Shown: positions 17,615-26,371, counted from the first letter of the stretch. The stretch is DNA of 64,000 nt from Amycolatopsis thermoflava N1165 (GCF_000473265.1 NZ_KI421511.1:493980-557979); one strand, 5' to 3'. The notes: generated from the letters alone by a model not told the origin. Made by a program: numbers and translations.

Positions 17615-18502
17615 ATGACACAGCTGACGACAGGCAAGATCGGTGCACTGGCGGCGGAAGGCATCCGGGATCTGCTGACGCGTTCTCTCGGCGGTGAACC
17701 GATCGCCCGTTACACCGAGGAACGCCTGCTGGACTGGGAGACGCTACGCGAGGGCGGCTGGGACGAGATCGGCGTTCCCGAGGAGGCCGGCGGGGCTGGC
17801 GCGACGTTGCGCGACCTCGCCGAGGTCGCAATGACCTGGGGCGAGTTCTGCGTTCCACTGCCGCTCGTGGTCACGCTCGCCGCGAAACGCTGGTCGGGCC
17901 CGGCCCGGGAGCACCCGGGCCCGGTCACGGTGTCGGTGCCCGTTCCCGGCGCGGGCCCGATGGTCCCCTACGGCAACGAGGCCGGCATCCGGGTTCTGTC
18001 CGGGCGCGACGGATTCCTGGACGCTGCCCGGGGCGCCGAGGACCCGTTCCCGCTGACTCTGCGCCCGGTCGCGCTGGAAGTGACGACGAACTTCGATCCC
18101 GTCGCTGCTCGCGAATTCGCGGTGCTCTGGGCGGCCGAGGGCGTGGGTGCGGCGAAGCGCTGTCTGCGCGACGCGGTGGAATACGCGAAGGAGCGCAGGC
18201 AGTTCGGCGTTCCGATCGGCAGTTTCCAGGCCATCAAGCACCGCTGTGCGCACATGCTCGAACTGGCCGAACGTGCCGAGACCGCGGTGCTGTGGGCTGC
18301 TTCGGACGACTTCCGTGAGGGCGCCGAGCCGGTCAGTACGCGCCGCCTGGCGCTGCACGCGCTGGCCACGGCGCGCGCGGTCGCCGAAAGCGCGATCCAG
18401 GTCCACGGCGGAATGGGCTTCACGTGGGAGATGGGGGTGCACGTGTACCTGCGGCACGTGGTCGCGCTGCGCGAGCTGGTACAGGGCTTGCTGCCGGAGT
18501 AG
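17615..18502 (+). CDS. acyl-CoA dehydrogenase, short partner subunit of second pair
   Basis: 295 aa, the same length as the short subunit at 9878. Motifs ERRQFGVPIGSFQAIKHRCAHM and IQVHGGMGFTWEMGVHVYLRHV. Reduced N-terminal domain. The last gene before two strong hairpins. Expected to assemble with the 16484 product. Confidence 0.88.
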   Translation: MTQLTTGKIGALAAEGIRDLLTRSLGGEPIARYTEERLLDWETLREGGWDEIGVPEEAGGAGATLRDLAEVAMTWGEFCVPLPLVVTLAAKRWSGPAREHPGPVTVSVPVPGAGPMVPYGNEAGIRVLSGRDGFLDAARGAEDPFPLTLRPVALEVTTNFDPVAAREFAVLWAAEGVGAAKRCLRDAVEYAKERRQFGVPIGSFQAIKHRCAHMLELAERAETAVLWAASDDFREGAEPVSTRRLALHALATARAVAESAIQVHGGMGFTWEMGVHVYLRHVVALRELVQGLLPE

Positions 18503-18510
18503 GGCTTCGC

Positions 18511-18536
18511 CCGGTGCCCGCGAGGGCGGGCACCGG
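18511..18536 (+). terminator. GC-rich hairpin after dehydrogenase pair
   Basis: Perfect 11-bp stem CCGGTGCCCGC / GCGGGCACCGG with a 4-nt loop, 8 nt after the stop codon. No T-run follows. Confidence 0.55.
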
Positions 18537-18575
18537 GGATGCCCGGGCGGATCGGGCGTGAACGGCTCGGAACGT

Positions 18576-18625
18576 GACTCCGGGGAGTGATCCGCGATTG
18601 GCGGAGCACTCCCCGGAGTCGTTTT
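18576..18625. terminator. long bidirectional terminator hairpin
   Basis: Outer 14-bp perfect stem GACTCCGGGGAGTG (18576-18589) / CACTCCCCGGAGTC (18607-18620) encloses an inner TCCGC/GCGGA stem and is followed by GTTTTC. It separates the convergent dehydrogenase pair and SnoaL-like gene. Confidence 0.75.
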
Positions 18626-18637
18626 CGGGCTGGAGGA

Positions 18638-19024
18638 TCAGCCGTAGTCGTGGTACTCGACGAGCAGGCCGTCGCGGATGGTCATGAAGGTGCCGAGGTC
18701 GAGACTGACGGTCTCGCCCGCGGCGGCCCAGCCCGGCACGTCGGCCGCGGCCGTGCCGCCCCAGGTGTGCTCGACGAAGACCCGGTCACCGGAGGCAGCG
18801 ATGCTACGGCGGTTGCTGAACGCCTTGCCGGGGAAGAGCTGCCCGTAGGTCTCGAAGAGCTGGCGGGCCGCGTCCTTGCCCTGCACGTCGACGCCGCGGT
18901 TGTGGTGGACGAACCGGACGTCCTCGGCCAGGAGGGCGGTGATCCGGTCGAGGTCGCCGCTGTTGTAGGCGTCGATGTAGGTCTCGGCGAACTCGACCAG
19001 GTCAGCCTTGTTCGAAGTAGTCAT
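18638..19024 (-). CDS. SnoaL-like / NTF2-fold protein
   Basis: 128 aa: LVEFAETYIDAYNSGDLDRITALLAEDVRFVHHNRGVDVQG near the N-terminus and TFMTIRDGLLVEYHDYG at the end, typical for the SnoaL-like nuclear-transport-factor-2 fold. Transcribed alone and divergently from the luciferase-like oxygenase at 19328, with operator D upstream. Probably an isomerase or hydrolase of the same pathway; function inferred only from fold and regulation. Confidence 0.75.
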   Translation of the reverse strand: MTTSNKADLVEFAETYIDAYNSGDLDRITALLAEDVRFVHHNRGVDVQGKDAARQLFETYGQLFPGKAFSNRRSIAASGDRVFVEHTWGGTAAADVPGWAAAGETVSLDLGTFMTIRDGLLVEYHDYG

Positions 19025-19138
19025 TCTTGCTCCTCGGAGTCAGCGGGAAGGCTCCCGCCCGGGAGGGACGGACGGCTGGAGGTGTCGGGTTCGCGGGCGG
19101 GAGGGGACCCCCGCGCTGGAGTCCGACGCTGGGAAGTT

Positions 19139-19156
19139 AACAAACATCCGGTAGGT
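19139..19156 (-). promoter_or_regulatory. operator site D before SnoaL-like gene
   Basis: On the minus strand it reads ACCTACC-GGAT-GTTTGTT, the shared consensus with one deviation in the right half. It lies 115 bp upstream of the SnoaL-like start. Confidence 0.5.
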
Positions 19157-19228
19157 TGACAAGGTTGACCTGGCTCGCTGATCGCTAAAACTCCGTGTTG
19201 ACGACGTTTCGGCCTCCCGTTAGGCTCT

Positions 19229-19246
19229 GCAAAACAGTCGGTTGGT
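19229..19246 (+). promoter_or_regulatory. operator site E before luciferase-like oxygenase
   Basis: GCAAAAC-AGTC-GGTTGGT: right half perfect, left half degenerate. It lies 82 bp before the GTG at 19328. Confidence 0.48.
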
Positions 19247-19327
19247 TGGCCACGTCCCGCCGGCTCGGAGTCACCCGCTTCCCGGTGGGCCGGGAAGTGT
19301 GGACGCAATCGGCAAAGGAGCTAACTC

Positions 19328-20410
19328 GTGCACGCTGCTGTGTTCCAGACCCCGTTCATGCCTCCCACGCGCTCGGCGCGCGAGGTGTTCAAGTGGGCGG
19401 TCGATCGGGCGACGGTCGCCGACCAGGTCGGTTGCACCGAGTACTGGGTCGGCGAGCACGCGACCCAGTCCTGGGAGAGCATCCCGAACCCGGAGATGGT
19501 GCTGTCGGCCTGTGCGCTGAACACCGAAAACATCATCCTGGCGCCGGGTGCGCATCTCCTGCCCTACCACAACCCGGCGTCGCTGGCGATCCAGATCGCG
19601 TGGCTGACGCAGATCCTGGAGGGCCGGTACATCCTCGGGGTCGGCGCGGGCGCTTACCCGGCCGACGGAACGCTGCGTGGTTTCACCGACCTGTCGAAGA
19701 ACCACAAGATGCTCGGCGAGGCCATCGAGATCATGGAGCGGATCTGGAAAGGGGAGCCGTTCCACCATGAGGGCGAGTTCTTCAAGGCCGGTTTCCCGGA
19801 GGAGGACCCGAGCCACCCGTTCCGCAACATGCTGCCCTACGGCGGCAAGGTGCGGATGGGGGTGACCGGTCTGAGCGCCAACTCGCCCTCGATCCGGTTC
19901 GCCGGCGCGAACGGCTACCTGCCGTTGTCGGTGTACTCCGGCGTTCCCTTCCTCAAGAATCACTGGAAGGTCTACTCCGAGGCCGCCGCCGGGGCCGGCC
20001 GGACGGCTGAGCGCGAGGACCACCACGTGGTGCGGGACGTCTTCGTCGCCGAGACCGACGCCGAGGCGAAGCGCCTGGCCAAGGAGGGCGGCATGGGCCG
20101 GGCGTGGACCGAGTACCTTCTGCCGGTCTACAAGCAGTTCGGCATCATCGACGGTCTGGCAGAGGGGACCGGCGTGGACTCCTCCGACATCGACGTCGAC
20201 TTCCTCGCCGAGCACGTCTGGCTCTGCGGCAGCCCGGACACCGTGGTCGCGAAGCTGGAGGAGTTCCAGGAGGCCACCGGTGGCTTCGGCACCCTCATGA
20301 TCTACGACTACGACTACATCGACGACCCGTCGCCGTGGAACGAGTCGCTGCGGCTGCTCGCGCAGGAGGTCGCTCCGCGCGTGAAGCTGCCCAGTGCGGC
20401 CAACGGCTGA
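19328..20410 (+). CDS. luciferase-like (LLM class) flavin-dependent monooxygenase
   Basis: 360-aa bacterial-luciferase-family TIM barrel: FQTPFMPPTRSAREVFKWAVD, GCTEYWVGEHATQSWE, APGAHLLPYHNPASLAIQIAWL, RYILGVGAGAYPADGT and WLCGSPDTVVAKLEEF. GTG start with AAAGGAG 7 nt before it. The family uses FMNH2 (or F420) delivered by a separate reductase and includes type II Baeyer-Villiger monooxygenases. With a flavin reductase and ribBA nearby, an FMNH2-dependent oxygenase acting on a cyclic ketone is a reasonable guess. A paralogue lies at 27832. An F420-dependent role cannot be excluded. Confidence 0.86.
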   Translation: MHAAVFQTPFMPPTRSAREVFKWAVDRATVADQVGCTEYWVGEHATQSWESIPNPEMVLSACALNTENIILAPGAHLLPYHNPASLAIQIAWLTQILEGRYILGVGAGAYPADGTLRGFTDLSKNHKMLGEAIEIMERIWKGEPFHHEGEFFKAGFPEEDPSHPFRNMLPYGGKVRMGVTGLSANSPSIRFAGANGYLPLSVYSGVPFLKNHWKVYSEAAAGAGRTAEREDHHVVRDVFVAETDAEAKRLAKEGGMGRAWTEYLLPVYKQFGIIDGLAEGTGVDSSDIDVDFLAEHVWLCGSPDTVVAKLEEFQEATGGFGTLMIYDYDYIDDPSPWNESLRLLAQEVAPRVKLPSAANG

Positions 20411-20422
20411 CGGTGTGACAGG

Positions 20423-20459
20423 CGCAGGGGTGCTCGCGGAGTCCGCGAGCACCCCTGCG
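20423..20459. terminator. bidirectional terminator hairpin
   Basis: Near-perfect 18-bp palindrome (CGCAGGGGTGCTCGCGGA and its complement) fills the 54-bp gap between convergent oxygenase and TetR genes. Confidence 0.72.
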
Positions 20460-20464
20460 GCGCG

Positions 20465-21100
20465 TCAGGCCGACTTCGCACGGGTCGGCGGAGGGGCGGG
20501 GTTGCACAGCGCCGCGAGCACCATGTCGACGTAGATGCCGGCGACCTCCTCCGGTGAGTACAGGCCGTCCGGCCGGTACCAGGTCGGGATGCTGTTCAGC
20601 GCGCCGACGATCAGCTGGGCGGCGATGCGGGGATCGATCTCGGAGCGGACCTGTTCGTCGGTGCGCGCCTTGTCGATCAGTGACCGGATGAACGTGTGGA
20701 ACTCCCGGCCCTGGGCGCGGACTTCCTCGAGGCGTGCGCCGGTGAGCCGCTTGCCCTCGTTGAAGTAGATGCTGACGCGCTCGATGTTGGTCAGGTACCA
20801 CACCGCCGTCGCGTGCAGGAACGCGCGGAGCTGGTCCAGCGGGTTGTCGGCGGCGTCCAAGGACTCCTGCATGATCACCGAGGACTGCCGGTGCGACTCC
20901 ACGCAGATCCTCGCGAGCAGCTCCTCCTTCGAGGAGATGTAGTGGTACAGGCTGCCTTTCAGGACGCCCACGATGTCGGCGACGTCCTGCAGCGACGCCG
21001 CGGCGTAGCCCTTGCGGTGGAAGACTTCGATCGCCGCGGCGATGATCTCCGGTTCCCGGTTGCGCCGCTCGGTCGTCCTGCCCTTGGATTTCGCGGCCAT
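20465..21100 (-). CDS. TetR-family repressor, likely regulator of the catabolic locus
   Basis: 211 aa from ATG 21100 (GAGGGGA ribosome site). N-terminal TetR HTH: IIAAAIEVFHRKGYAAASLQDVADIVGVLKGSLYHYISSKEELL. The C-terminal ligand domain (LNSIPTWYRPDGLYSPEEVAGIYVDM) resembles KstR2/FadR-like TetR proteins that sense acyl-CoA esters. It is flanked by operators F and G of the shared 18-bp palindrome and is the only TetR in the 2-33 kb locus, so it probably represses itself and the seven other operator-bearing promoters until a CoA intermediate binds. DNA binding is inferred. Confidence 0.85.
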   Translation of the reverse strand: MAAKSKGRTTERRNREPEIIAAAIEVFHRKGYAAASLQDVADIVGVLKGSLYHYISSKEELLARICVESHRQSSVIMQESLDAADNPLDQLRAFLHATAVWYLTNIERVSIYFNEGKRLTGARLEEVRAQGREFHTFIRSLIDKARTDEQVRSEIDPRIAAQLIVGALNSIPTWYRPDGLYSPEEVAGIYVDMVLAALCNPAPPPTRAKSA

Positions 21101-21179
21101 GGTCGTCCCCTCGTCTCGACTCGTCGGATCGTCGACGCGAAGTCGAGTCAGTCGCTTCGCACCTGGTTCTGACGATACA

Positions 21180-21197
21180 ACCAACCAGTTGGGTCGA
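21180..21197 (-). promoter_or_regulatory. operator site F before the TetR gene
   Basis: On the minus strand it reads TCGACCC-AACT-GGTTGGT; only the right half matches well. It lies 79 bp upstream of the TetR start and could serve autoregulation. Confidence 0.45.
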
Positions 21198-21270
21198 ACA
21201 AACGCCGTAGCCGTGTTCCTGGCCGGTTTTCTCCGCTTATCACCAAGCATTCCGGCCACGTCCGTTGATT

Positions 21271-21288
21271 ACCAACCATCTGTTTGGT
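21271..21288 (+). promoter_or_regulatory. operator site G before the second carboxyltransferase-like operon
   Basis: ACCAACC-ATCT-GTTTGGT, one of the best palindromes of the set, 78 bp before GTG 21367. Confidence 0.62.
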
Positions 21289-21366
21289 AGTTTATCTGCG
21301 GGCTCGACCCTGCGGCTCTGTCCCAGCAGTGCGGCCCCGAATCCTCCGCGGTCAAAGGAGACATCC

Positions 21367-22845
21367 GTGAGCAGTCCGACCATCGAGTTCGTCGACCAGA
21401 CGCTGCGCGACGGTCAGCAAAGCCTGTGGGGCCTGCGCATGCGTGCCTACCAGGCCGCTGACGCCTTGCCGCACCTGGACCGCACCGGATTCCGGGTCGT
21501 CGACCTGACCGGCCCGGGCATGTTCACGGTGCTGCTGCGCGAGTTCAAGGACGACCCGTGGGCGTCCACCGACTTCCTCGTGCGGAACCTGCCGAACAGT
21601 GTGCTTCGCGCGGGTATGCGAACCACCGCTGTCATCGGGTTCGCGATGGCGCCCGACGCGATCGTCGACCTGTGGGTGCGGACCCTCATCAAGCACGGTG
21701 TGACGAGTTTCTGGATCTACGACTGCCTCTACGACATGCCGACGATGCACCGGCTGGCGAGCGTGATCCACACCTCCGGCGGTCAGGCCGTACCCGCGAT
21801 CATGTACGGGCTGACCGGGGTGCACGACGACGCGTTCTTCGCCGCGCGAGCCAAGGAGATGGCGAGCTGGCGGGGCGTGGAGACGATCTACGTCGAGGAC
21901 GCTCCCGGTGTGCTGACCCCCGAGCGCGCTCGCACCCTGCTGCCGGCGATCCGTGAGGCCACTGGCACGATCCCGCTCGAGCTGCACTGCCACGCCTCCA
22001 CCGGTCTCGCGCAGCACAACTACATCGAGGGCGTCAAAGCCGGGTTCACGATCCTGCACACCGCCTCCCGGCCGATGGCCAACGGGCCCTCGCTGCCCAG
22101 CACCGAGGGCATGCTGCCGATCCTGGAAACGATGGGCTTGTCGCACGGCCTCGACGTCGACCAGCTGCCTCCGGTGGAGGAGAACTTCATCTGGGCCGCG
22201 CGGGACGCTGGGTTCGAGCCCGGGGCGCCCGCCGAGTACGACCCGCGGATCTACCAGCACCAGCTCCCGGGTGGGATGACCGGGACGCTGAAGAACCAGC
22301 TGGCCACCCACGGGATGGCCGACCGCCTGGACGAAGTGCTGGCCGAGATTCCGCGGGTGCGCGAAGAGCTCGGGCACCCCATCATGGCTACCCCGTTCTC
22401 CCAGTTCGTCGGAATCCAGGCCGTTCTCAACGTGGTCACCGGTGACCGGTACCGGCTGGTGCCGGACGAGGTCGTGCACTACGCGCTGGAGCACTACGGT
22501 CCGCTGGCGGCTCCGCTGGACCCGGACGTGCAGGACCGTATTCTCGCGAGCGAACGTGCGAAGAAGCTCGCGGACTGGGTGCGCCCGCAGCCCTCCATCG
22601 AGGAGATCCGGCGCAAGTTCCCCCTCGGCATTTCCGACGAGGAACTCCTGCTGCGTTACCTCACCTCCGACGAGGAAGTGGACGCCATGAAGAACGCCGG
22701 TCCGATCAGGACGGACCCCCGGCGCTCGGCGAACAGGATCGTCCAGGAGCTGACCGACCTCATCGCCGAGCAGGGCTCGGTGACCTCACTGCACGTTTCG
22801 CGGCCGGGTGTGGAAATCCGGCTCGGACGAAAGGCGAAGGCGTGA
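21367..22845 (+). CDS. second carboxyltransferase-like DRE-TIM protein lacking the carbamylated lysine
   Basis: 492 aa, roughly 65-70% similar by eye to the protein at 6396. Same barrel start FVDQTLRDGQQSLWGLRMR, ligands Asp15, His207 and His209 (LHCHAS), and PYC-type region HQLPGGMTGTLKNQL and MATPFSQFVGIQAV. The expected lysine is Glu177 (IYVEDAPG). GTG 21367 chosen because AAAGGAG precedes it by 6 nt. No biotin genes are in this operon, so it either shares the carrier/carboxylase at 4529-6386 or works without biotin. Cotranscribed with a cyclase-like hydrolase, as the first copy is, which suggests the two families act in sequence. Confidence 0.82.
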   Translation: MSSPTIEFVDQTLRDGQQSLWGLRMRAYQAADALPHLDRTGFRVVDLTGPGMFTVLLREFKDDPWASTDFLVRNLPNSVLRAGMRTTAVIGFAMAPDAIVDLWVRTLIKHGVTSFWIYDCLYDMPTMHRLASVIHTSGGQAVPAIMYGLTGVHDDAFFAARAKEMASWRGVETIYVEDAPGVLTPERARTLLPAIREATGTIPLELHCHASTGLAQHNYIEGVKAGFTILHTASRPMANGPSLPSTEGMLPILETMGLSHGLDVDQLPPVEENFIWAARDAGFEPGAPAEYDPRIYQHQLPGGMTGTLKNQLATHGMADRLDEVLAEIPRVREELGHPIMATPFSQFVGIQAVLNVVTGDRYRLVPDEVVHYALEHYGPLAAPLDPDVQDRILASERAKKLADWVRPQPSIEEIRRKFPLGISDEELLLRYLTSDEEVDAMKNAGPIRTDPRRSANRIVQELTDLIAEQGSVTSLHVSRPGVEIRLGRKAKA

Positions 22846-23771
22846 TGGCCGAACCGGCCTACGACGAACTCCCCGAACTCGGCACCCTCGGTGTCCGCCA
22901 CGCGTGGGACGTGCTGCCCGCGCCGCTGGGCACTCTGTCCCGCCTGGGCGCGGAGGACGTGGTGCGCGCGGCCGGTCTGGTGCGGACCGGCGAGGTCCTC
23001 CCGCTCAACCTGAGCCTGGACGCCTTCGACCCGCCCCTGTTCGGCCGGGCCGCGGTCGAACACGAGGTGTTCCCGCACGACCGCAACACCTTCGAGGACA
23101 CCCTCGGCGCCTTCAACCCGCAGGCGTCGTCGCAGTGGGACGGGCTCGGCCACGTCCGCGCCCGCGAGCACGGCTGGTTCGGCGGAATCACCGACCAGGG
23201 CGAGGCGAGGGAACGCCTGGGCATGCAGCACTGGGCGGCGCGCGGCATCGTCGGCCGGGGCGTGCTCCTCGACATCGCCGGGCACCGCGAGCGGAACGGG
23301 ATTCCGTACGACCCGTTCGGCGGTGACGCCGTCACCGTGGCGGACCTGCGCACGGTCGCCGCCGACGCCGGCGTCGAACTCCGCCGGGGTGACATCCTTT
23401 GCCTGCGGTTCGGCTGGACGGCCGAATACCGGCGGCGCGCGGCCGCGGGAGACGACATGCCCTCGGCGGTGAAGGCATGGGCGGGCCTCTCGGGAGCCGA
23501 GTCCACCGCGCGTTTCCTCTGGGACACCGGCATCGCCGCGGTCGCGGCGGACAACCCGGCCGTGGAACGCGGCCCCGGAACCCGTGAGGACGGCTCGCTG
23601 CACCGCAGGCTCATCCCGGCACTGGGGTTCGCACTGGCCGAACTACTCGACTTCGAGGCCCTGGCGGCGGCCTGCGCTCGCCAGGGACGAGCCGACTTCC
23701 TCTTCGCCGGTGTGCCGCTCCCGATCACCGGTGGTGTCAGCTCGCCCGCGAACGCGATCGCGCTGCTCTGA
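22842..23771 (+). CDS. cyclase-family hydrolase, divergent subgroup
   Basis: 309 aa from GTG 22842 (overlapping the previous stop) or ATG 22845. It belongs to the putative-cyclase/kynurenine-formamidase family, but to the subgroup in which HxGTHxDxxxH reads SSQWDGLGHV, keeping the Asp and final His and losing the first His-Gly-Thr-His part. Further blocks are GRGVLLDIAGHR and RRGDILCLRFGW. Metal binding may differ from the member at 3632. Its repeated pairing with carboxyltransferase-like genes suggests a hydrolytic ring- or amide-opening step. Confidence 0.76.
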   Translation: MMAEPAYDELPELGTLGVRHAWDVLPAPLGTLSRLGAEDVVRAAGLVRTGEVLPLNLSLDAFDPPLFGRAAVEHEVFPHDRNTFEDTLGAFNPQASSQWDGLGHVRAREHGWFGGITDQGEARERLGMQHWAARGIVGRGVLLDIAGHRERNGIPYDPFGGDAVTVADLRTVAADAGVELRRGDILCLRFGWTAEYRRRAAAGDDMPSAVKAWAGLSGAESTARFLWDTGIAAVAADNPAVERGPGTREDGSLHRRLIPALGFALAELLDFEALAAACARQGRADFLFAGVPLPITGGVSSPANAIALL

Positions 23772-23822
23772 CCTATCCCCGCCCGAATTCATCCATCTCA
23801 AGGACGAGAGGGAACATCTACG

Positions 23823-25154
23823 ATGTCCACCGAACCCACGGTTTCCGAACCCGGCAGAACCCAGGCCGGCGCGGAGGGCGCCCCCGGCGCGCAGAGTGTC
23901 CACCGCGCACGCCGCGCTGCGATCGCGGGAGGCGTCGGCACGTTCGTCGAGGGGTACGACTTCAGCTCCTACGGGTACCTCTCGGTGTTCATCGCACCGC
24001 TGTACTTCCCCAACGACGACCCGGTCGTCTCCTTGCTGCTCACCCTGGTCGTGTTCGCCACGGCGTACGTGGCCAGGCCGCTGGGCGGGATCGCGTTCGG
24101 CCTGGTCGGCGACCGGGTGGATCGCGGCAAGGTGCTCGTCGCGACGATTCTGTGCATGGGGGTCGCCACCACCCTGCTCGGCCTGCTGCCCACGCACGCG
24201 ACGATCGGCGTCGCCGCCACGGTGCTGTTGATCGTGCTGCGGCTGGTCCAGGGGTTCTCGGTGGGCGCGGAGGTCGCCGGTGCGGCCACGTTCGTCTCCG
24301 AGGCCGCGCCGAACGAGGTCAAGAGCCGGTTCGGCGCGTTCAACCCGGCGGGGGCGACCCTCGGTTTCGGAGTGGCTGCCGCCGTGGCGGGCCTGGTTTC
24401 CGCGCTCACCACGACCGAGCAGATGGCTGAGTGGGGCTGGCGCATCCCGTTCCTGATCGCGCTGCCGTTGACGGTGGTGTGCTTCGCCATCCGTCGCCGG
24501 ATCACCGCCGAGGCGCACCCGGTCGAGCAGACCGGCAAGCGGACTTCGCTGCTGGACGTCGTGCGGCTGGGCTGGCTCCCGGTCCTCAAGGGAGCCGGGT
24601 TGTCGGCCGCGGTCAACGGCACCGCCTACTTCGGACTGACCTACGTCAGCATCCACCTGATCCAACGGCTCGGGTACCCGAAGACCGGTGTGTACTGGGT
24701 GACGACCGCGGTCGTGGTGATCACGGCCCTGCTGATGATCCCCGTGGGCAGGCTCGGCGACCGCTGGGGCCTGCCTCGGCTGGGTACGGTCGGGATGTGC
24801 GGATACCTCCTGGTGACCTGGGCCGGCATGTGGCTGATGGGACAGGGCAACCTCGCGCTGGCCGGCCTGGCGTTCCTGGTGATCATGGCCAACAGTGCGT
24901 TCTTGCAGGTCACCGGTTACTCGCTGTCACCGGAGTTGTACCCGCGCGCCATCCGCTTCACCGGCACTTCGCTGGGCTGGAACATCGGTGTGGTCGTCGC
25001 GGGCGGAACGGCACCGGTGATCTGCGTGTGGTTGGTCCGAGCGACCGGCAGCGCTCTCGCTCCCGCTTTCTTCGTCATGACCGCCGCCGCGGTCGGGCTC
25101 GTCGCCTTGGTGGCCATCGTGGCCGGACCGCGCCCCGGCCGGACCGGCGCCTGA
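23823..25154 (+). CDS. MFS transporter, metabolite:H+ symporter (MHS) type
   Basis: 443-aa integral membrane protein with about 12 hydrophobic segments. The MHS-type start GTFVEGYDFSSYGYLSVFIAPLYF, the loop RPLGGIAFGLVGDRVDRGKVL and RLVQGFSVGAEVAGA are visible. Relatives import organic acids (shikimate, citrate, aromatic or terpenoid acids). Placed between pathway genes downstream of operator G, it probably takes up the growth substrate or an acidic intermediate. Confidence 0.88.
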   Translation: MSTEPTVSEPGRTQAGAEGAPGAQSVHRARRAAIAGGVGTFVEGYDFSSYGYLSVFIAPLYFPNDDPVVSLLLTLVVFATAYVARPLGGIAFGLVGDRVDRGKVLVATILCMGVATTLLGLLPTHATIGVAATVLLIVLRLVQGFSVGAEVAGAATFVSEAAPNEVKSRFGAFNPAGATLGFGVAAAVAGLVSALTTTEQMAEWGWRIPFLIALPLTVVCFAIRRRITAEAHPVEQTGKRTSLLDVVRLGWLPVLKGAGLSAAVNGTAYFGLTYVSIHLIQRLGYPKTGVYWVTTAVVVITALLMIPVGRLGDRWGLPRLGTVGMCGYLLVTWAGMWLMGQGNLALAGLAFLVIMANSAFLQVTGYSLSPELYPRAIRFTGTSLGWNIGVVVAGGTAPVICVWLVRATGSALAPAFFVMTAAAVGLVALVAIVAGPRPGRTGA

Positions 25155-25181
25155 ACCACATCGGACAGAAAGGGGATCCAC

Positions 25182-26322
25182 GTGCGTGACGCCGTGATCG
25201 TCGAGGCCGTGCGAACGGCCGTCGGCAAGCGAAATGGCGCTCTGGCGCCGGTTCACCCCGTCGACTTGTCGGCACACGTCCTCGAGGCGTTGGCACGCCG
25301 CACCGGTGTGGATCCGGCCGTCGTCGACGACGTGGTCTGGGGGTGTCTCCCAGATCGGCGAGCAGACGTTCGACATCGCCCGCAACACCGTCCTCGCGGC
25401 GGGCTGGCCGGAGACGGTGCCCGGCTGCACCGTCGACCGGCAGTGCGGCTCGTCGCAGCAGGCGATCCACTCGGTGGCGGCCGGGCTCGTCGCCGGCCAG
25501 TACGACGTCGCCGTCGCCGGTGGTGTCGAGTCGATGACGCGCGTCCCGATGGGCTCCTCCACCAACGGCATGGACCCGCTCGGGCCCCGGTTCGCCCGGC
25601 GGTTCGACGGTGTGGTGCCGAACCAGGGGGCGGGCGCGGAGATGATCGCGCAGCGGTGGCGGCTCTCGCGCACCGCGCTCGACGAGTTCGCTCTGCGCAG
25701 CCACGAGCGCGCCGCGGTGGCTCAGGACAGCGGTCTGTTCACGGACGAGATCGCGCCGATCGATGTCGACGGCTCGTTCTTCGCCCAGGACGAGGGGATC
25801 CGCCGGGGCGGCACCGTGGAGAAGCTCGCCGAATTGAAGCCGGTTTTCCGCCCGGACGGGGTGATCACCGCCGGCAACGCCTCCCAGATCTCCGACGGGG
25901 CGGCCGCCCTGCTGATGACGACGTCGGAAAAGGCGGCGGAGCTGGGCCTGCGGCCGCTCGCTCGCGTCCACACCGCCGTGCTGGCCGGTTCGGATCCGGT
26001 CATCATGCTGACCGGTCCGATCCCGGCGACCGAGAAGGCCCTGCGCCGCTCCGGGCTCCGCATCGACGAGATCGGGGCGTTCGAGGTCAACGAGGCGTTC
26101 GCTCCGGTGCCGATGGCGTGGCTCGCCGAAACCGGCGCGGACGACAAGCTCGTCAACCCCCTTGGGGGCGCTATCGCCCTCGGCCACCCGCTAGGGGGAT
26201 CCGGGGCGCGCATCGCGACGACGCTGCTGCACCACATGCGCCGGGAAGGCATCAGGTACGGGCTTCAGACCATGTGCGAAGGCGGCGGACAGGCCAACGC
26301 GACGATCTTCGAGCTGATGTGA
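25182..26322 (+). pseudogene. thiolase (acetyl-CoA acyltransferase), frameshifted near residue 54
   Basis: Reads as thiolase from GTG 25182 (DAVIVEAVRTAVGKRNGALAP) to VVWGC, then continues in another frame with VSQIGEQTFDIARNTVLAAGW. The shift is at about 25344, after a run of five G; TGTGTC shortened to TGTC would explain it. Everything downstream is intact: nucleophile Cys in DRQCGSSQQA, NEAFAPVP, GGAIALGHPLGGSGAR and the C-terminal CEGGGQANA. Length would be normal (~380 aa). Either a sequencing error or a recent mutation. Expected role: last, thiolytic step of beta-oxidation in this pathway. Confidence 0.75.
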
Positions 26323-26327
26323 ACTCA

Positions 26328-26371
26328 GACGACGAAGTGCCCATCCCGAACGTGACGGGCACTTCGTCGTC
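26328..26371 (+). terminator. hairpin after thiolase
   Basis: Perfect 15-bp stem GACGACGAAGTGCCC / GGGCACTTCGTCGTC with a 14-nt loop, starting 5 nt after the stop. Confidence 0.7.

Noticed and set aside
18650-18670. Extra AGTAGT-type motif copy
   Set aside because: The similarity (GTAGTCGTGGTACTC) lies inside the SnoaL-like coding sequence and reflects its codons.
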